Shown: in pieces, positions 51,601 to 62,209 of the stretch
Position numbering within the stretch: the first letter of the stretch is position 1
Layout: the number at the start of each line of letters is the position of its first letter
Assembly: GCA_027605045.1 (NCBI GenBank)
Contig: JAQFWX010000056.1
Coordinates: 1 to 64,000, forward strand
Reading direction: 5' to 3'
DNA: 64,000 nucleotides
Source of the DNA: Phallus indusiatus
Taxonomy: Eukaryota; Basidiomycota; Agaricomycetes; Phallales; Phallaceae
The notes under the pieces: generated by a model
Database searches by the model: none
Told to the model about the DNA's origin: nothing
Seen by the model: the letters and a program-made list of their open reading frames with translations, nothing else
Position numbers and translations under genes: made by a program

Positions 51601-53785
51601 ACCACACTTGAACCACACCGTATCTTCCATATAGATAAACACTGTGCTTCCAATTATAGATATCTACCCTGAATCACCCTGAATCACCTTGAACCAAACC
51701 TTCTTCTCAGAATACATGCAGTCTTACTTAAGTAGAAGTGCCAAAAGATGAACAAAGCGACTGCGCAGCGGACATGATTGGGACGCTATTTGATTCTCCT
51801 GAATTCTCTTGTCTGCCAACAACTTCTAAGCGACACACTTATTCGCGTCAGGTACTGTAGAAAATTCGTGCGGCGGTTTATCGTGGCGAAAGCAAGTTAA
51901 GCCAATTAGCCAAATCTACTTTTTAGGGACACCAAATTCAGCGTTAATGAATTTTTTTAAGAAGCCTGTTTATTCTTGGCTTAAGTCCTATATCAGCGGC
52001 GAAGAATTGGATTTCAAAATGTGTGGCTACGTCTACAGTGGATCGTGGTTACCGACTCGGAGGGCTGAAAACGAGCGCTTGCGTTAGTAAGCAACCACGT
52101 GAGGACGCTGAGCGGGGAACCAATCCGAGCACAGACATCTTCAACACGGTCACCTCAAGGATGTATCTTTGACTTGAGGCTGGCGCAGCGCGCTGAGCAG
52201 TTGGGCAAGTTTATGGCTTGCATAAAATTTACGCGTCATTGTTATCTGACATAAACAAACATGCGCTATTTGTCGCGTCGCCTGTTAGCGAAGAGCAATA
52301 TATGTGTTCAGAGGTCGTTTGGTACCACAAGTCTGGAGGAGTCACAAAAGCCAATGAGTGTTCCACTCAGATTCGAATATTTAACTCTTGTTTCTTTTCA
52401 AGTCATCGGGTCGTTTTGGGAATAATGAAGCACCGGAACCCATGCCGTATTTACTAGGCATCTCGTCTTTCGATACGCATGACCCCTTTATGATGAAGAG
52501 AACCTGACGTGTAACCATGTCCTCAGCCATGATTGTACGGAAATCCGGACATCTAACTTGAACCCGAAAATCGTTCCCATGCCTTCTAGTATGTACTTCC
52601 GGAACGGCGAAACTCGCCGAACCGTGGTCTTCAGCCCAACTGCCTTTACGCATGCACTAGCATATGCATATGTATCGCCAGCAATGAGAGATGCAAAACC
52701 CTTGCAAACATCCACTGATCGTGTATGGTGACAGAAACACCTGACTCGGAGCATGGAAGCACTGCACGTTACCAGGTACTCCTCCGACTTTGGCACTGAT
52801 TGCCCGATAATGCTCATATGATACAGCAATACACACGCATGCTTATTGGCTTGATTCATACAAAGATACCTCTGCAATTCGCTTCATGGATAGATCTGGC
52901 TACTTCCCCATTATCTGCCTGCATAGGCGGATATGGTTCGATCTACACGACCGAAAGATGGCTCGCCGATCAAGAGATACCGGTCAGATTTTTATAGCTG
53001 TGAAGGTACTGTGAATGACTAACTCGAGGCTAGGCATGTTGCTCCACCATGTTTTGTTGACCGTGCATGACGAAGCTCCAGCCTCCGACAGTCATCTTGA
53101 TCACATATCACACGTCGGTGATAACCACCTCGTTTCAAGGTCGTTTATGGTGTTTGTTTGCTATATTTGGTTACTATTACACCATTTTCGCTGCCACCAC
53201 TATATACTCATTGATGAAGTGCTTATAGACTCTTATCTTATCGCTTGCAATTGCTTACACTGCGTCCCAATGCATGCATGGGTGAATGGTCAATAATAAC
53301 GAAATCTATATTCAAAGCATAACAAGAAATATAAAGCAATCTCGAAAGCAGAAGGTGAACAAGTTAGCGAATAAGTTATACAAGATACTCAAATACTATA
53401 GTAGTCCGTGCGTAGGAGAACGAAAAAGGTCCGATGCCGGATATTAAGAGAGCTAAATATTGTAATGTCCACCCATTCTATTTGCGGAAGTGGTATTAAC
53501 TGAGTTGTGGTTAAGTTGACAAAAGTGCGTCGTCCCATTTTTTTTAAAAGAAACGTGGGAGGGCGAGAATACGCACGTCCCGGCGTTCCTGCGTTCTGGA
53601 ACGTCAGTGTTTATCGTTTATCTTGTTCTGATTAATCCGGAGACTGGCTGGCCAAATCGTATGGTGCAAATATTTGTTGAACCCCCATCGCCGCTACGAA
53701 AGGAGCTGACGGGGGTGCAATGAATAGGGGCGACCAAGGATGACCAAGGACTGACGATGAGTGACGACGACGACGAGGGGTAGGC
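48637..53785. other. Long non-coding interval
   Basis: Over 5 kb with no gene I can support. Minus-strand open frames at 52488-52877 (129 codons) and 52381-52653 overlap each other and match no family I recognise. A minus-strand frame at 51307-51489 vaguely resembles part of an HMG box but is too short and lacks flanking exons. A perfect hairpin lies at 49568-49589. Confidence 0.4.
49568..49589. other. Perfect 9-bp hairpin with TACG loop
   Basis: ATATGTACG (49568-49576) and CGTACATAT (49581-49589) are exact reverse complements around a TACG tetraloop. There is no adjacent T-run and no neighbouring gene within 1 kb, so no role can be assigned. Confidence 0.6.
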
Positions 53786-54436
53786 TTAGTCAGGACTGGC
53801 TCGCGGAACGTCACCGCCGTCGAATAGCTCCAGATTATCCAAGTACGTCTCGATATCTTGAATGGGGTTCAGCCTCCTAATTAGTCTCCTCTTCCTAACA
53901 GTCCTCAACAGTTGACCGGGGTCCGTGGCTCTACGGGGTCTCGAAGCTGAGGGAAGGAATGTCAGTTTTTAGTCATCAAAAAGAGAGAGAAAATAACAAC
54001 GGGAAAAAGACTTGCTTGGTCTAGACTTCTTTCCAGCACGGCCTTCTGGTGACAATCTGCCTTGTTGAGACCCACCGCGTAATGTTGATGATCTCGACGG
54101 GCTCAACAGGTAGATGGTTAAGGTCGGCGGTGTCGGAGGAGGGGTGGGCAAATACGGAAAAGGAGCTGCGTTATCGGCAACGTGCAATGGTATGAAATCT
54201 TCAACGATAGGAAGCGGAATTGAGAAGATACGAGGTGCGTTTAATAAGGAGAACCCGTGATTGTAGTTGTTGACGTTGACGTTGTTCGTCGAAGAAGTTT
54301 CTGCTGTCATTCCGAACATGGAAGAAGACGTCACGGAGAGTGCATTGTCCAAAGCCCAAAAGACGTCGGTGTCGTCGAAAAAACTGACATGGTCGTCAAG
54401 CGAATTAGACGATAAATGGGTGTAATTGGCATTCAT
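53786..54436 (-). CDS. Ser/Thr/Pro-rich protein with PR-x-PLP core, family member 7
   Basis: I do not recognise this protein. ATG 54436 begins MNANYTHLSSNSLDD. The core FSLLNAPRIFSIPLPIVEDF is at about residues 62-81, followed by PYLPTPPPTPPT. The frame then becomes basic and is interrupted by an intron. A second exon with a strong acceptor (CTGAC branch, CCCTCAG) starts at 53946 and ends at TAA 53786-53788. It encodes a basic stretch (RKRRLIRRLNPIQD) and an acidic C-terminus (DNLELFDGGD). Several donors fit the phase (after 54040 or slightly earlier at a GTGGGT), so total length is about 175-185 residues. The alternative frame past the donor also runs on to 53969. There is no signal peptide from this ATG. 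Confidence 0.65.
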
Positions 54437-54532
54437 TTCTCTTCCTTGAACGGTTGACGTATACGTGTTGGGAAAAGTTGTTGTCACGGACACGGACAAG
54501 GTATGAGAGATTAGAAACGAAATATGGAGCAG

Positions 54533-54540
54533 TTTATATA
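54533..54540 (-). promoter_or_regulatory. TATA box of family member 7
   Basis: TATATAAA on the minus strand, about 100 bp before ATG 54436. A GGTGACACGG string lies at 54891-54900, about 455 bp upstream of the start. Confidence 0.5.
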
Positions 54541-55730
54541 GAGTCAAAACAGTGGACAGCGAAAGACGAAGCAAGGAGAAAAGTTAAGTGGAGAGAGACA
54601 ACTGAACCAAGTTTTAATATAGTGAGCGAGTGGTTCAACAATCCTTATGGGGGTAAAGGGAGACCCCTGACAGCAACTGGCCAGGACCCGTAACAGTCTT
54701 TACTTCCTTTGTTCCGGTATTACTTCAGCGAATTTATCCTTTTCTCACCCTAAATCCCACCCTTTCCAAAGTGATGTTTATTTGCCTATATTCGACAATC
54801 CGTCTCCTCCTCTGTTACCATTGGCCAACCACTGGAATCGACCCTATTGTTATTGATTGGTCGATGGACCTTCTTGCTATGTACGGTAACGGTGACACGG
54901 CCACGATTCCCTTTTTGTTTGCCCAGATCCTTGATCGTATTTCCACCGCAACACAAAGGAAACACAATTGAAATTCTACCTCTCGCAACGTATGTAAAAA
55001 AAAAACTGCAAATCACGGATGCGAAGCGAGGCCGGAGCTCGGCCCTTAATTTGTATGTGACGTCCGTCTGTCGTTGGCTTACGCGTATGTATCCTAATTC
55101 CGATGCCACGTCCACACACACACTTTTTTAAATTCAAACTTGGCGAAAAAAAGCTTTAGTTTGTGGTTGCTACCCGAACATGATCAACCATGATTCAATA
55201 CTAATGAGGGGAAAGGCTCGGGAGGTAATAACTCCGGATTCTGTCAGGCGATGATTGGCTCTTTTCCCTTTCCAACGGCCCCCGAACAACGTACACACAT
55301 AGGCACGGCTTAAAGTTTGAAGTTTGGATCTACAAAATGAATGTGGTGCGCCCGCTTGGTACTAGTGCTGCTACCGCGATCAAGCTCGGAACACGCGGGA
55401 CATTCTTACCACGCTAACTTTCGAAACCAAATCCTTCGACAGCGAAGACAGAAAAGAAAGGTCGTCTTTTTTTACGGAACTTTCGGGGCGTTACTCAAAC
55501 TAACGGAAGTTGGAGAACTGTTACCTACTGTTACTAGGCAAATTTATATTTCATCTTGGGAGAAAATAACATCATTTTCGAAGCTGAGAAGCATTTGGCA
55601 AGTTATTACTATACATTTCCTCTCCGCGTTCGACAATTCTTTCTAAGGAACACTATTTCTAAATATATCTCTATATCTATGTACAGGCTTCTTATTGTTT
55701 TGCGCCTGAAATTAGGCAGGAAATTCGAGA
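54541..55730. other. Intergenic region
   Basis: Upstream sequence of family member 7 and downstream sequence of the aldo/keto reductase. The open frames here (for example 54786-55121) show no motif. Confidence 0.5.
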
Positions 55731-57261
55731 TCACCCCAACCGGTCCACCCAGGCTTGCAAACTCGGAACGAATGCGTTTGGTGTAAGGCGTCCAGTTTTT
55801 TCACTTCTTCTTCCGTCAACTCCACCAGCTTCATGTTACCTATCGAACATCGTGATTTTTCTCCTCTCATACAGGTTCTGTGACTTACTGATTATCCGAC
55901 TTTCGGTGACGGACTTGGCCAATACTAAAAGCGCCATTTCAGACAACTGGTCAACCAAAAGAAAACAAATTCTCTGATCTCACCAGATACACCAGGCTTG
56001 TTAGCTTGAAGAGAAATAAGAATGTTGGCTGGCGTCACTTCGTATTTAGCGGCCAATTCTTTCACGATAGGGTTTTCGTGCAGCTTGGAGCCGTCGGACC
56101 CTAAAGGAGAATATGCCGTAATTTTGATTCCATTTGCCAGCGAGGCCGCAACGACTTGGCTGCTATCAACTCCACTACAAAAAGAGGGTTCAGAGATCGC
56201 TCTGCTTTTAGGAACATAACAAGAGCCCCATACGGATGCATTTCAATTTGGTTGACAGCTGGGGTGATGGTGGAGTTTTCTACCAGGCGAGTGAGATTTT
56301 TGCCATACACATTTGATACACCTATATGTATATAAATGTCACTTCAGCATAAGACGGCTCAGTCTCTGGAAAGCTGGTTTTACCTATGGCTTTGACTATT
56401 TCGGGATGGGCTTGGTGTATTTCCTCCATTTTCTTATACGTATCCAACCAGTCCAGCGATTTGTTGGCTCCAGCTAAATCACGATGTCAAATGCTATGTT
56501 CCACTCATTGAATTCAAATGACGCACCATGTCCTGGGTTCATCGGCGCCGGCTGTAAACACGCGTAAGTCAAGACAATTCGAAGATCACACCGAAATGCT
56601 TTCCATAGATGAACACTAACCCAATGCATCAGCCCTGAAAACATCATCAAGATCAGTATAATGACAGCGGATTTCAAAAAGAAAATAATGAAGCCCATAC
56701 AGAGATCCAAGTACTCGGTTTGCAAATACTGCAACGAGCTTTGAAGAGATTCCCAAGGTTCGTGATGCCTATCATTTGGCAATTTAGTGGTCAAGAAGAT
56801 GTCCTCGCGTTTGAGGCCGGTGGCTTTCAATCCGGCGTGAAGGCCATCGCCCACTTCCTTCTCGTTATCTATACGGTCCATCGATCAATTTCATCATACA
56901 TATATTGAATTGAAATCAAAAGCGATGACTTGCAATATGCGGCGGCCGTGTCGATGGAACGATAACCGGCCTAATCATAATATATTCGTCTAGAAAGACG
57001 TCTAGGAAAGATGCGAATCTCAAACCTTACTTTGATGGCTATCTCAACGGCTTTTTCAACTTGACCCGGTTCCGATTTCCAAGTTCCTAATCCCAAAACG
57101 GGCATTAGAGCACCTGTGTTCAAAGTTACATATTCTGCGATAGGCATGGTACTGCGATGGTGGCGATGGTGAAAAGATGATATAGCGGGGAGCTTCCGAA
57201 TCCTTGACACTTGTAATGACTTCTTGTAGAGAAAGCTTGACCTAGTAATAAAACTGGGCAT
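55731..57261 (-). CDS. Aldo/keto reductase, ten exons
   Basis: NAD(P)H-dependent reductase of carbonyl compounds, AKR superfamily. Exons on the minus strand are 57261-57031, 56970-56934, 56868-56701, 56634-56621, 56551-56527, 56473-56384, 56321-56233, 56174-55984, 55924-55889 and 55839-55731, all in phase, giving 329 residues. From the alternative ATG at 57147 ([12 protein letters not shown]) it is 291, nearer the family size. The catalytic tetrad is present: Asp84 and Tyr89 in SIDTAAAY, Lys118 in LTTKLPND, His149 in [24 protein letters not shown] and [10 protein letters not shown] are typical later motifs. The extra N-terminus is Arg/Ser-rich and could be a mitochondrial presequence. Intron 2 appears to use a GC-AG donor (GCAAGT), and exons 4 and 5 are only 14 and 25 nt. 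The substrate cannot be deduced. Confidence 0.92.
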
Positions 57262-58245
57262 TGAAATTGTTTATATGTCAATTACGTGTCCATGTCAAAT
57301 ATTTGACACGGATGACGAGCATATTCTTCCGGAAGTTGACCAATGGGATTTTGTCAAGTTGTGGATAAATATTCTTGTTCCCCTTGGACGGCTGGCAGAT
57401 GTCATGTGGCACAATCCGAATAGCTATCAAGTTTGTCTTATCATAATGTGTACCTATTATCTTTAAACGAGAAATTTGATATGTTGTTGAATGTGGGTAT
57501 AATGCTGTCAGGCGACCATGAATCATGACATCAGGTCTCGATCACTGACGGGTTGAAAATCCGGCACGGGAGCACGCTGCACCAGCGGCGGTGAAACGTT
57601 TGTCGAATAATTCTAATACGTAAGTAAAATCAAATACTCTAGAGATAGCCGTCAAAGAAGTTAATTTGACATTATGACCCGGACCAACACTCACCAATCA
57701 GCGTCTTTAGATTATGGTGGATCGGTGGATCGGTTAATGAGTTGGGATAATGTTGGTGAGCGCGTCCACAAGCACCAGGCAGTGGCCTGGAAGTAGCCGG
57801 AGAACAAACCTGTGTTGCCTAATAATTTGTTGTAAACAAATACTTATATGTTTACCGGGAGACCAACCTCGGATTTCTTACAGAAGAACATTCCAAGATG
57901 TCGATTTATAGTAATTCATAATTTTTGAGGGAGCAGGCGTGAAGGGTACAAACCGTCGCTCTAAATGGCTATCTCTCAGGCTCTCAGGTTCATTTTCCAA
58001 ATAATCACCTCCAGGACCGTGAAAAGGAGATGAATATACTACATCGTTGCCTTCGTACTCGTATCAACTCAATTGTAATTTAATATTATTTAACATCCTC
58101 AAACGTAGTGTGAACATACATATTAAGTTGTATAGGCCATACTTCTAATATCGAATGATCAAATATATGCATCTCGACATATGTTCTTTCATTACATGAC
58201 CGTTAATCTTTAACGTTAAAAACTGACACAGGCTTAATTATATTG
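57262..58245. other. Intergenic region
   Basis: Upstream sequence of the reductase and downstream sequence of family member 8. No coding signal is seen. Confidence 0.5.
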
Positions 58246-58618
58246 TCAATTATCGATTGGTGGAAGAGGTATAGTTTTAAGACGAGGGGCATTTAAGAGG
58301 GAACAACAAAAAAACCCGTGGCGGACTGAAGGAGAGCTATCATGATCTAAATGAACTTAGTACTGAGTCCCTCCCAGGACTAGAAGGTTTCGTACCCTGC
58401 ATCTTGCATTCAAGATCCTGGTACAGGATGGAGGCACCGAGAAGAGGTGCAGGTGCTATTTCCTCGACATCCGGCCTAAATGGCTCAGGATGGGCCTCAC
58501 TTGCACCTGGACCCGACCCCTGCAGTACGGAGAGGAATCTGATGTCGATTGCCGGAATGCGTTCTTTAACGATGAGAAGAACCAACTCCAGAAGCTGTAA
58601 GCGTCGGGACGGAATCAT
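58246..58618 (-). CDS. Small protein with PR-x-PLP core at the C-terminus, family member 8
   Basis: I do not recognise this protein. Exon 1 (58618-58396) starts MIPSRRLQLLELVLLIVKER and is leucine-rich, then acidic and Pro-rich. Left unspliced, it stops after 92 codons. A 49-nt intron (58347-58395, GTACGA donor, ACTAAG branch, TTTAG acceptor) joins in frame to exon 2 (58346-58246), which ends SLLNAPRLKTIPLPPIDN and a TGA. This is a near-perfect family core, closely matching members 6 and 7. Total length is 107 residues. The recovery of the core only after splicing supports both the intron and the family assignment. It lacks the long Ser-rich tail of other members. The N-terminal 20 residues could form an amphipathic helix. 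Confidence 0.72.
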
Positions 58619-60369
58619 ACTAGGTGATTTTGGAAAAATGGTTAAGAAGGTGAAGGGGGAAAGGGGATGGGCGAAATCTGTACGATAAGCTCACAAAAAA
58701 TGAGACAATCAAGAATAAAACTGTTGTATTCTATTTAAGAGTGAAATAAATGGAACACTGGAGCTTACCGGAACTGCATTATTGACGGTTTACTCAGAGT
58801 CCCTTCAAGTTCAGCTTGGGGCCAACCAATCAACGCTAGTTAACGCAAGGGAATTTCAAGCCGAGTTGTGCGAAGCTGATGTTATGGCGTCAGGTAAATG
58901 ATCCTATGATTCAAAGAATTCCCAGATACATGTTCAGGATACCTTTCCAGATTTGGACCGAGAAACAACTTGAAAAGGGGTAATCCAAGGTTTTTTACGT
59001 TCAGTGGCCTTCACTATCGTTAGGTTACCGAACCGAGTAGGATGGCTGAATAAAATTAAAAGCACAGTCTTCTTGGGCAATATATTATTGATTGTCTTTA
59101 ACTTCACGCCCCAATCATCTCATACAGCCTCAAAATCCCCCCACCTTCACACGAGAGCGAAGGTCAATTGCAGTTGTTCAAACTCGTGTTCTTGCTCAAT
59201 GGAAAAGGCTAAGATTAAGATGGCGAGAAATGTGTGCCAAACTATTGACAGTTCCTGACATGGACAGCTTCTCCTGAACTCGCCGCAAAGCTGCAAGTGC
59301 TTTCCAACCTCAGGCGGATACGAGCATAGAGACATATATGGAAAGCAGACTCATCATAATCTTGATATCAATATCTTGGTCCTGAGAGTTTTCCGATCAA
59401 TTTTCTTTCCTAAGATGCGCAGTCGTGGCTCCTCCGAGTCCAGAATCATCTTCGAGATTAAATTTCGAGAAGTCCGGTATGAATTTCAAATACGAACCTC
59501 AAGGAAAGAGTGAGTGTGTGTTTTGCCTGCTGGAATTTTCATCAATGACGCCTTCTCAGAGGAATTTCAAGATTCAACTTTAAATGCATCGAGAGAAAAA
59601 ACCGTTTCTCACTGCCGTAATCAACTTTCAAGAATCCGAGTCTGCGCGCTTTACACCTTGAGTTTTGAAATTTGAAGAGCGTCAGCGGATCACATGTATA
59701 TTATGAATGATGAAACGTGTGCAAGAGATTAGGTCCCAGCCACCGCCCGTGGTACAAATTATGTTCTAATCAGTGGCAATCACAGCGAGTGGTACAGACT
59801 ACAGATTATGTCCCAATCACAGCGAGCGGTACAGACTACAGATTATGAGTCACCGCGCGCGTTGCGGATTATCTTTTAGTCACCGCGCGTCCTTCCTCGG
59901 CGGTCTATAAATGCTAAACTAAGTAAACACTTTGTCCTGGGGGATTTCTAGCACGTTTACCTGATAGCCAGCTGTAAGCGAGAGTAATATCGGCATTTCC
60001 CATTCAGAGGCTATAGGCAGTCGGGCTATCCACTTTAAAGGTATTTGATAGATGAAGGTATTCGCCATGTTGTAAGCTCGTTATAACCCTTTTCAATCTG
60101 GATTATCAACGACAACGTATCATAATGTTTTTCTGACATTTCCTGGAAGAGCTTCGGCTTCGGATGCCGACTCGGGATTTGGAGCTGTTAGATGACGTAA
60201 ACCATATTCGATTAGCGCTCTGAGCTGGCAGCGAATCACCAACGGACAAAGCGACTGGTCGAACAAAACGCTCCGATGATATTCCTCTGACGTATCTTCA
60301 TATCATATCTCTCTTTTAAAGATCTTTGGATTTTATCTTTATTATTTCTCTGCATATCGGTATCGAAAG
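58619..60369. other. Intergenic region
   Basis: Between family member 8 and the gluconokinase gene, which are divergently transcribed. It contains the tandem repeat at 59735-59890. I see no gene; open frames near 59004-59335 overlap on both strands and have no motif. Confidence 0.5.
59735..59890. repeat. Imperfect tandem repeat, about 37-bp unit
   Basis: The unit beginning AATCACAGCGAG with GGTACAGACTACAGATTATG occurs at 59778 and again at 59815. Degenerate units lie on either side (CCACCGCCCGTGGTAC upstream, TCACCGCGCG twice downstream). It lies about 480-635 bp upstream of the gluconokinase start. Confidence 0.7.
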
Positions 60370-61103
60370 ATGAATGCAGAAGAAGAACCGTTTCCTCCAG
60401 CTTTTATTCTCGTCATGGTCAGCCACTTGCGCCTTTTCTAATAATCGTACGAAATCTGTGAAATACTAATCACAACATTTCTATCATATCGTTAAAGGGT
60501 GTCTCTGGAAGTGGTAAATCGACACTAGGAAAGGCTCTGGCCGATGAGCTGAATATACCATTTTACGATGCCGACGATCTGCATCCGAAGCACAATATTG
60601 AGAAGATGTCGAGGGGTGAACCGCTGACGGATGAAGACCGCGAACCATGGTTGGAACTCGTCCGGAAAACTGTAGAACACGCCTGTGTTGAACAAGAAGC
60701 TGAAGACCCCAATAAACCGCTGAGGGGCGTTGTAGTAGGATGTTCCGCCCTGAAACGCTACTATCGAGACATCCTCCGAGGAACGCATCAGCCCAAATCA
60801 GTACCGGAGCCTCTCCATCCGCCTCATGCTGTGCACCTGCCAACTTATACCGTTTTCATCTCTGGATCTCGACAGACTCTAGAGGATAGGATGACCACTC
60901 GTAAAGGTCATTTTATGAAGGCTGCTATGTTGGACAGTCAGCTTCGGACCTTGGAAAGTCCGGAAGGAGAGGAGGGTGTTGTTACCGTTCAATTGGAAGA
61001 TTCCACTGAGGAACAAGTTCGTTGTGCAAAGCAAGGACTTATAGAATTGATCAAGAAGAGGCGAGCGGAAAGTACTACTAATGCTACGGAAAAGACCATG
61101 TAA
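60370..61103 (+). CDS. Gluconokinase
   Basis: Phosphorylates D-gluconate with ATP to 6-phosphogluconate, feeding the pentose phosphate pathway; usually cytosolic. Exon 1 (60370-60417) encodes MNAEEEPFPPAFILVM. An 80-nt intron (60418-60497) splits the protein just before the P-loop, and exon 2 (60498-61103) begins GVSGSGKSTLGKAL. The total is 217 residues, close to fungal members. Family marks are the Walker A GVSGSGKS (17-24), FYDADDLHP, NIEKMSRGEPLTDEDREPWL, VVGCSALKRYYRDILRG, and the late RKGHFMKAAMLDSQLRTLE substrate-site segment. The splice restores a complete N-terminus that is otherwise missing. A typical inserted stretch (HQPKSVPEPLHPPH) precedes the FISGSRQTLEDR strand. The gene appears intact. 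No gluconate transporter adjoins it. Confidence 0.95.
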
Positions 61104-62209
61104 TCTTTTGTTTCGGTTGTTACATGAAAGTCTTATCTCAGTTGTCGCTAATCCAACGATGGTGTCATCGGTGTTTTGAATCGTCCGATCATCAGTTATC
61201 CATCGACTACTCTTAACAAGTTCTTAACTATGAGCCAGGGCGTTGATGGGTATCCATAGGAAGGGACTTATCGATGATCGATAGCTTCTGTCCCCATTAT
61301 GCTGTCGATCATGCAGGAAGAGGAAGTATCAAGAACCTTGACTAACTCCAAGCGTCCTAAGTGATGGAACTTCTCGTTTGGTTAAACTGTCATTATCCCC
61401 ATCTTATGAGATTTCCCATCACGTATCAATTACATCACAAATAAGTATGCATAAGTTTTATTCTCTTCACTCCGGATCTCCCACGTGCGAAAGAGGCTTG
61501 TTTTGCTCGTTCCCGCGGCGCTGGGAACCTCTTCGTTGGTTCAATTGATTAGGAAGTTTTATTCATGCTTCGCGGGCTCACAGGTCTTGACCAGGACGTG
61601 TAATTTACTTGGTTCGCCGTGAGAATTGACTTCAGGTCTTCCGTGAAGTGTTAGATACTAGTGGGTCATCCGATCACAAACAGAAAAACAGGATTTCCGG
61701 GATTTGAAGAAGTCAGAAGAGAGGTGAAAGAAAAGCGACGAGCCTCCATTCCCAGACATTTAATAGTCACGCACTGAAATGAGAGTCCTGGAAAAATGTC
61801 GGGAAGAAGAATATCGGAAATGAAGTGCCTCCGTCCATTTAAAGTAATATAGGGGCAAAAGCTAACTTTGGAGAATGCATTAAGGAAAAAAATTAGCCTG
61901 TTTTGCCGGCCGTTTGAGAAGTTAGGAAACAAAGGTCAATGAGCTTCGACAGGCTTTTTTACCCCCATCCACGCCGAAAACACGAGTATACTTCCTAAGA
62001 CTTTTCGCATCCTCTCAACCCAAATGTCGCTCTCGGAAGTTAGGTTAAAGTAGAAGCGGATATCCCGGTCTTGGGGTATGTATGTATATCGTAATAAGGC
62101 ATGCTACACATCGAGTACAGAGTACAGAGTAATCTAAAAGGTAGTAAACGTGAATTAAAGGTAGTAGTCAAACGTCCATTAACGTGATAAAAGGCTCCTA
62201 CTATGCTTG
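61104..62209. other. Convergent intergenic region
   Basis: Between the 3' ends of the gluconokinase and the membrane-protein gene. I see no gene. A short AGAGTACAGAGTA direct repeat lies near 62116. Confidence 0.5.

Noticed and set aside
52381..52877. Two overlapping minus-strand open frames of 90 and 129 codons
   Set aside because: They are in different frames, match no family I know, and frames of this length are expected by chance in 64 kb.
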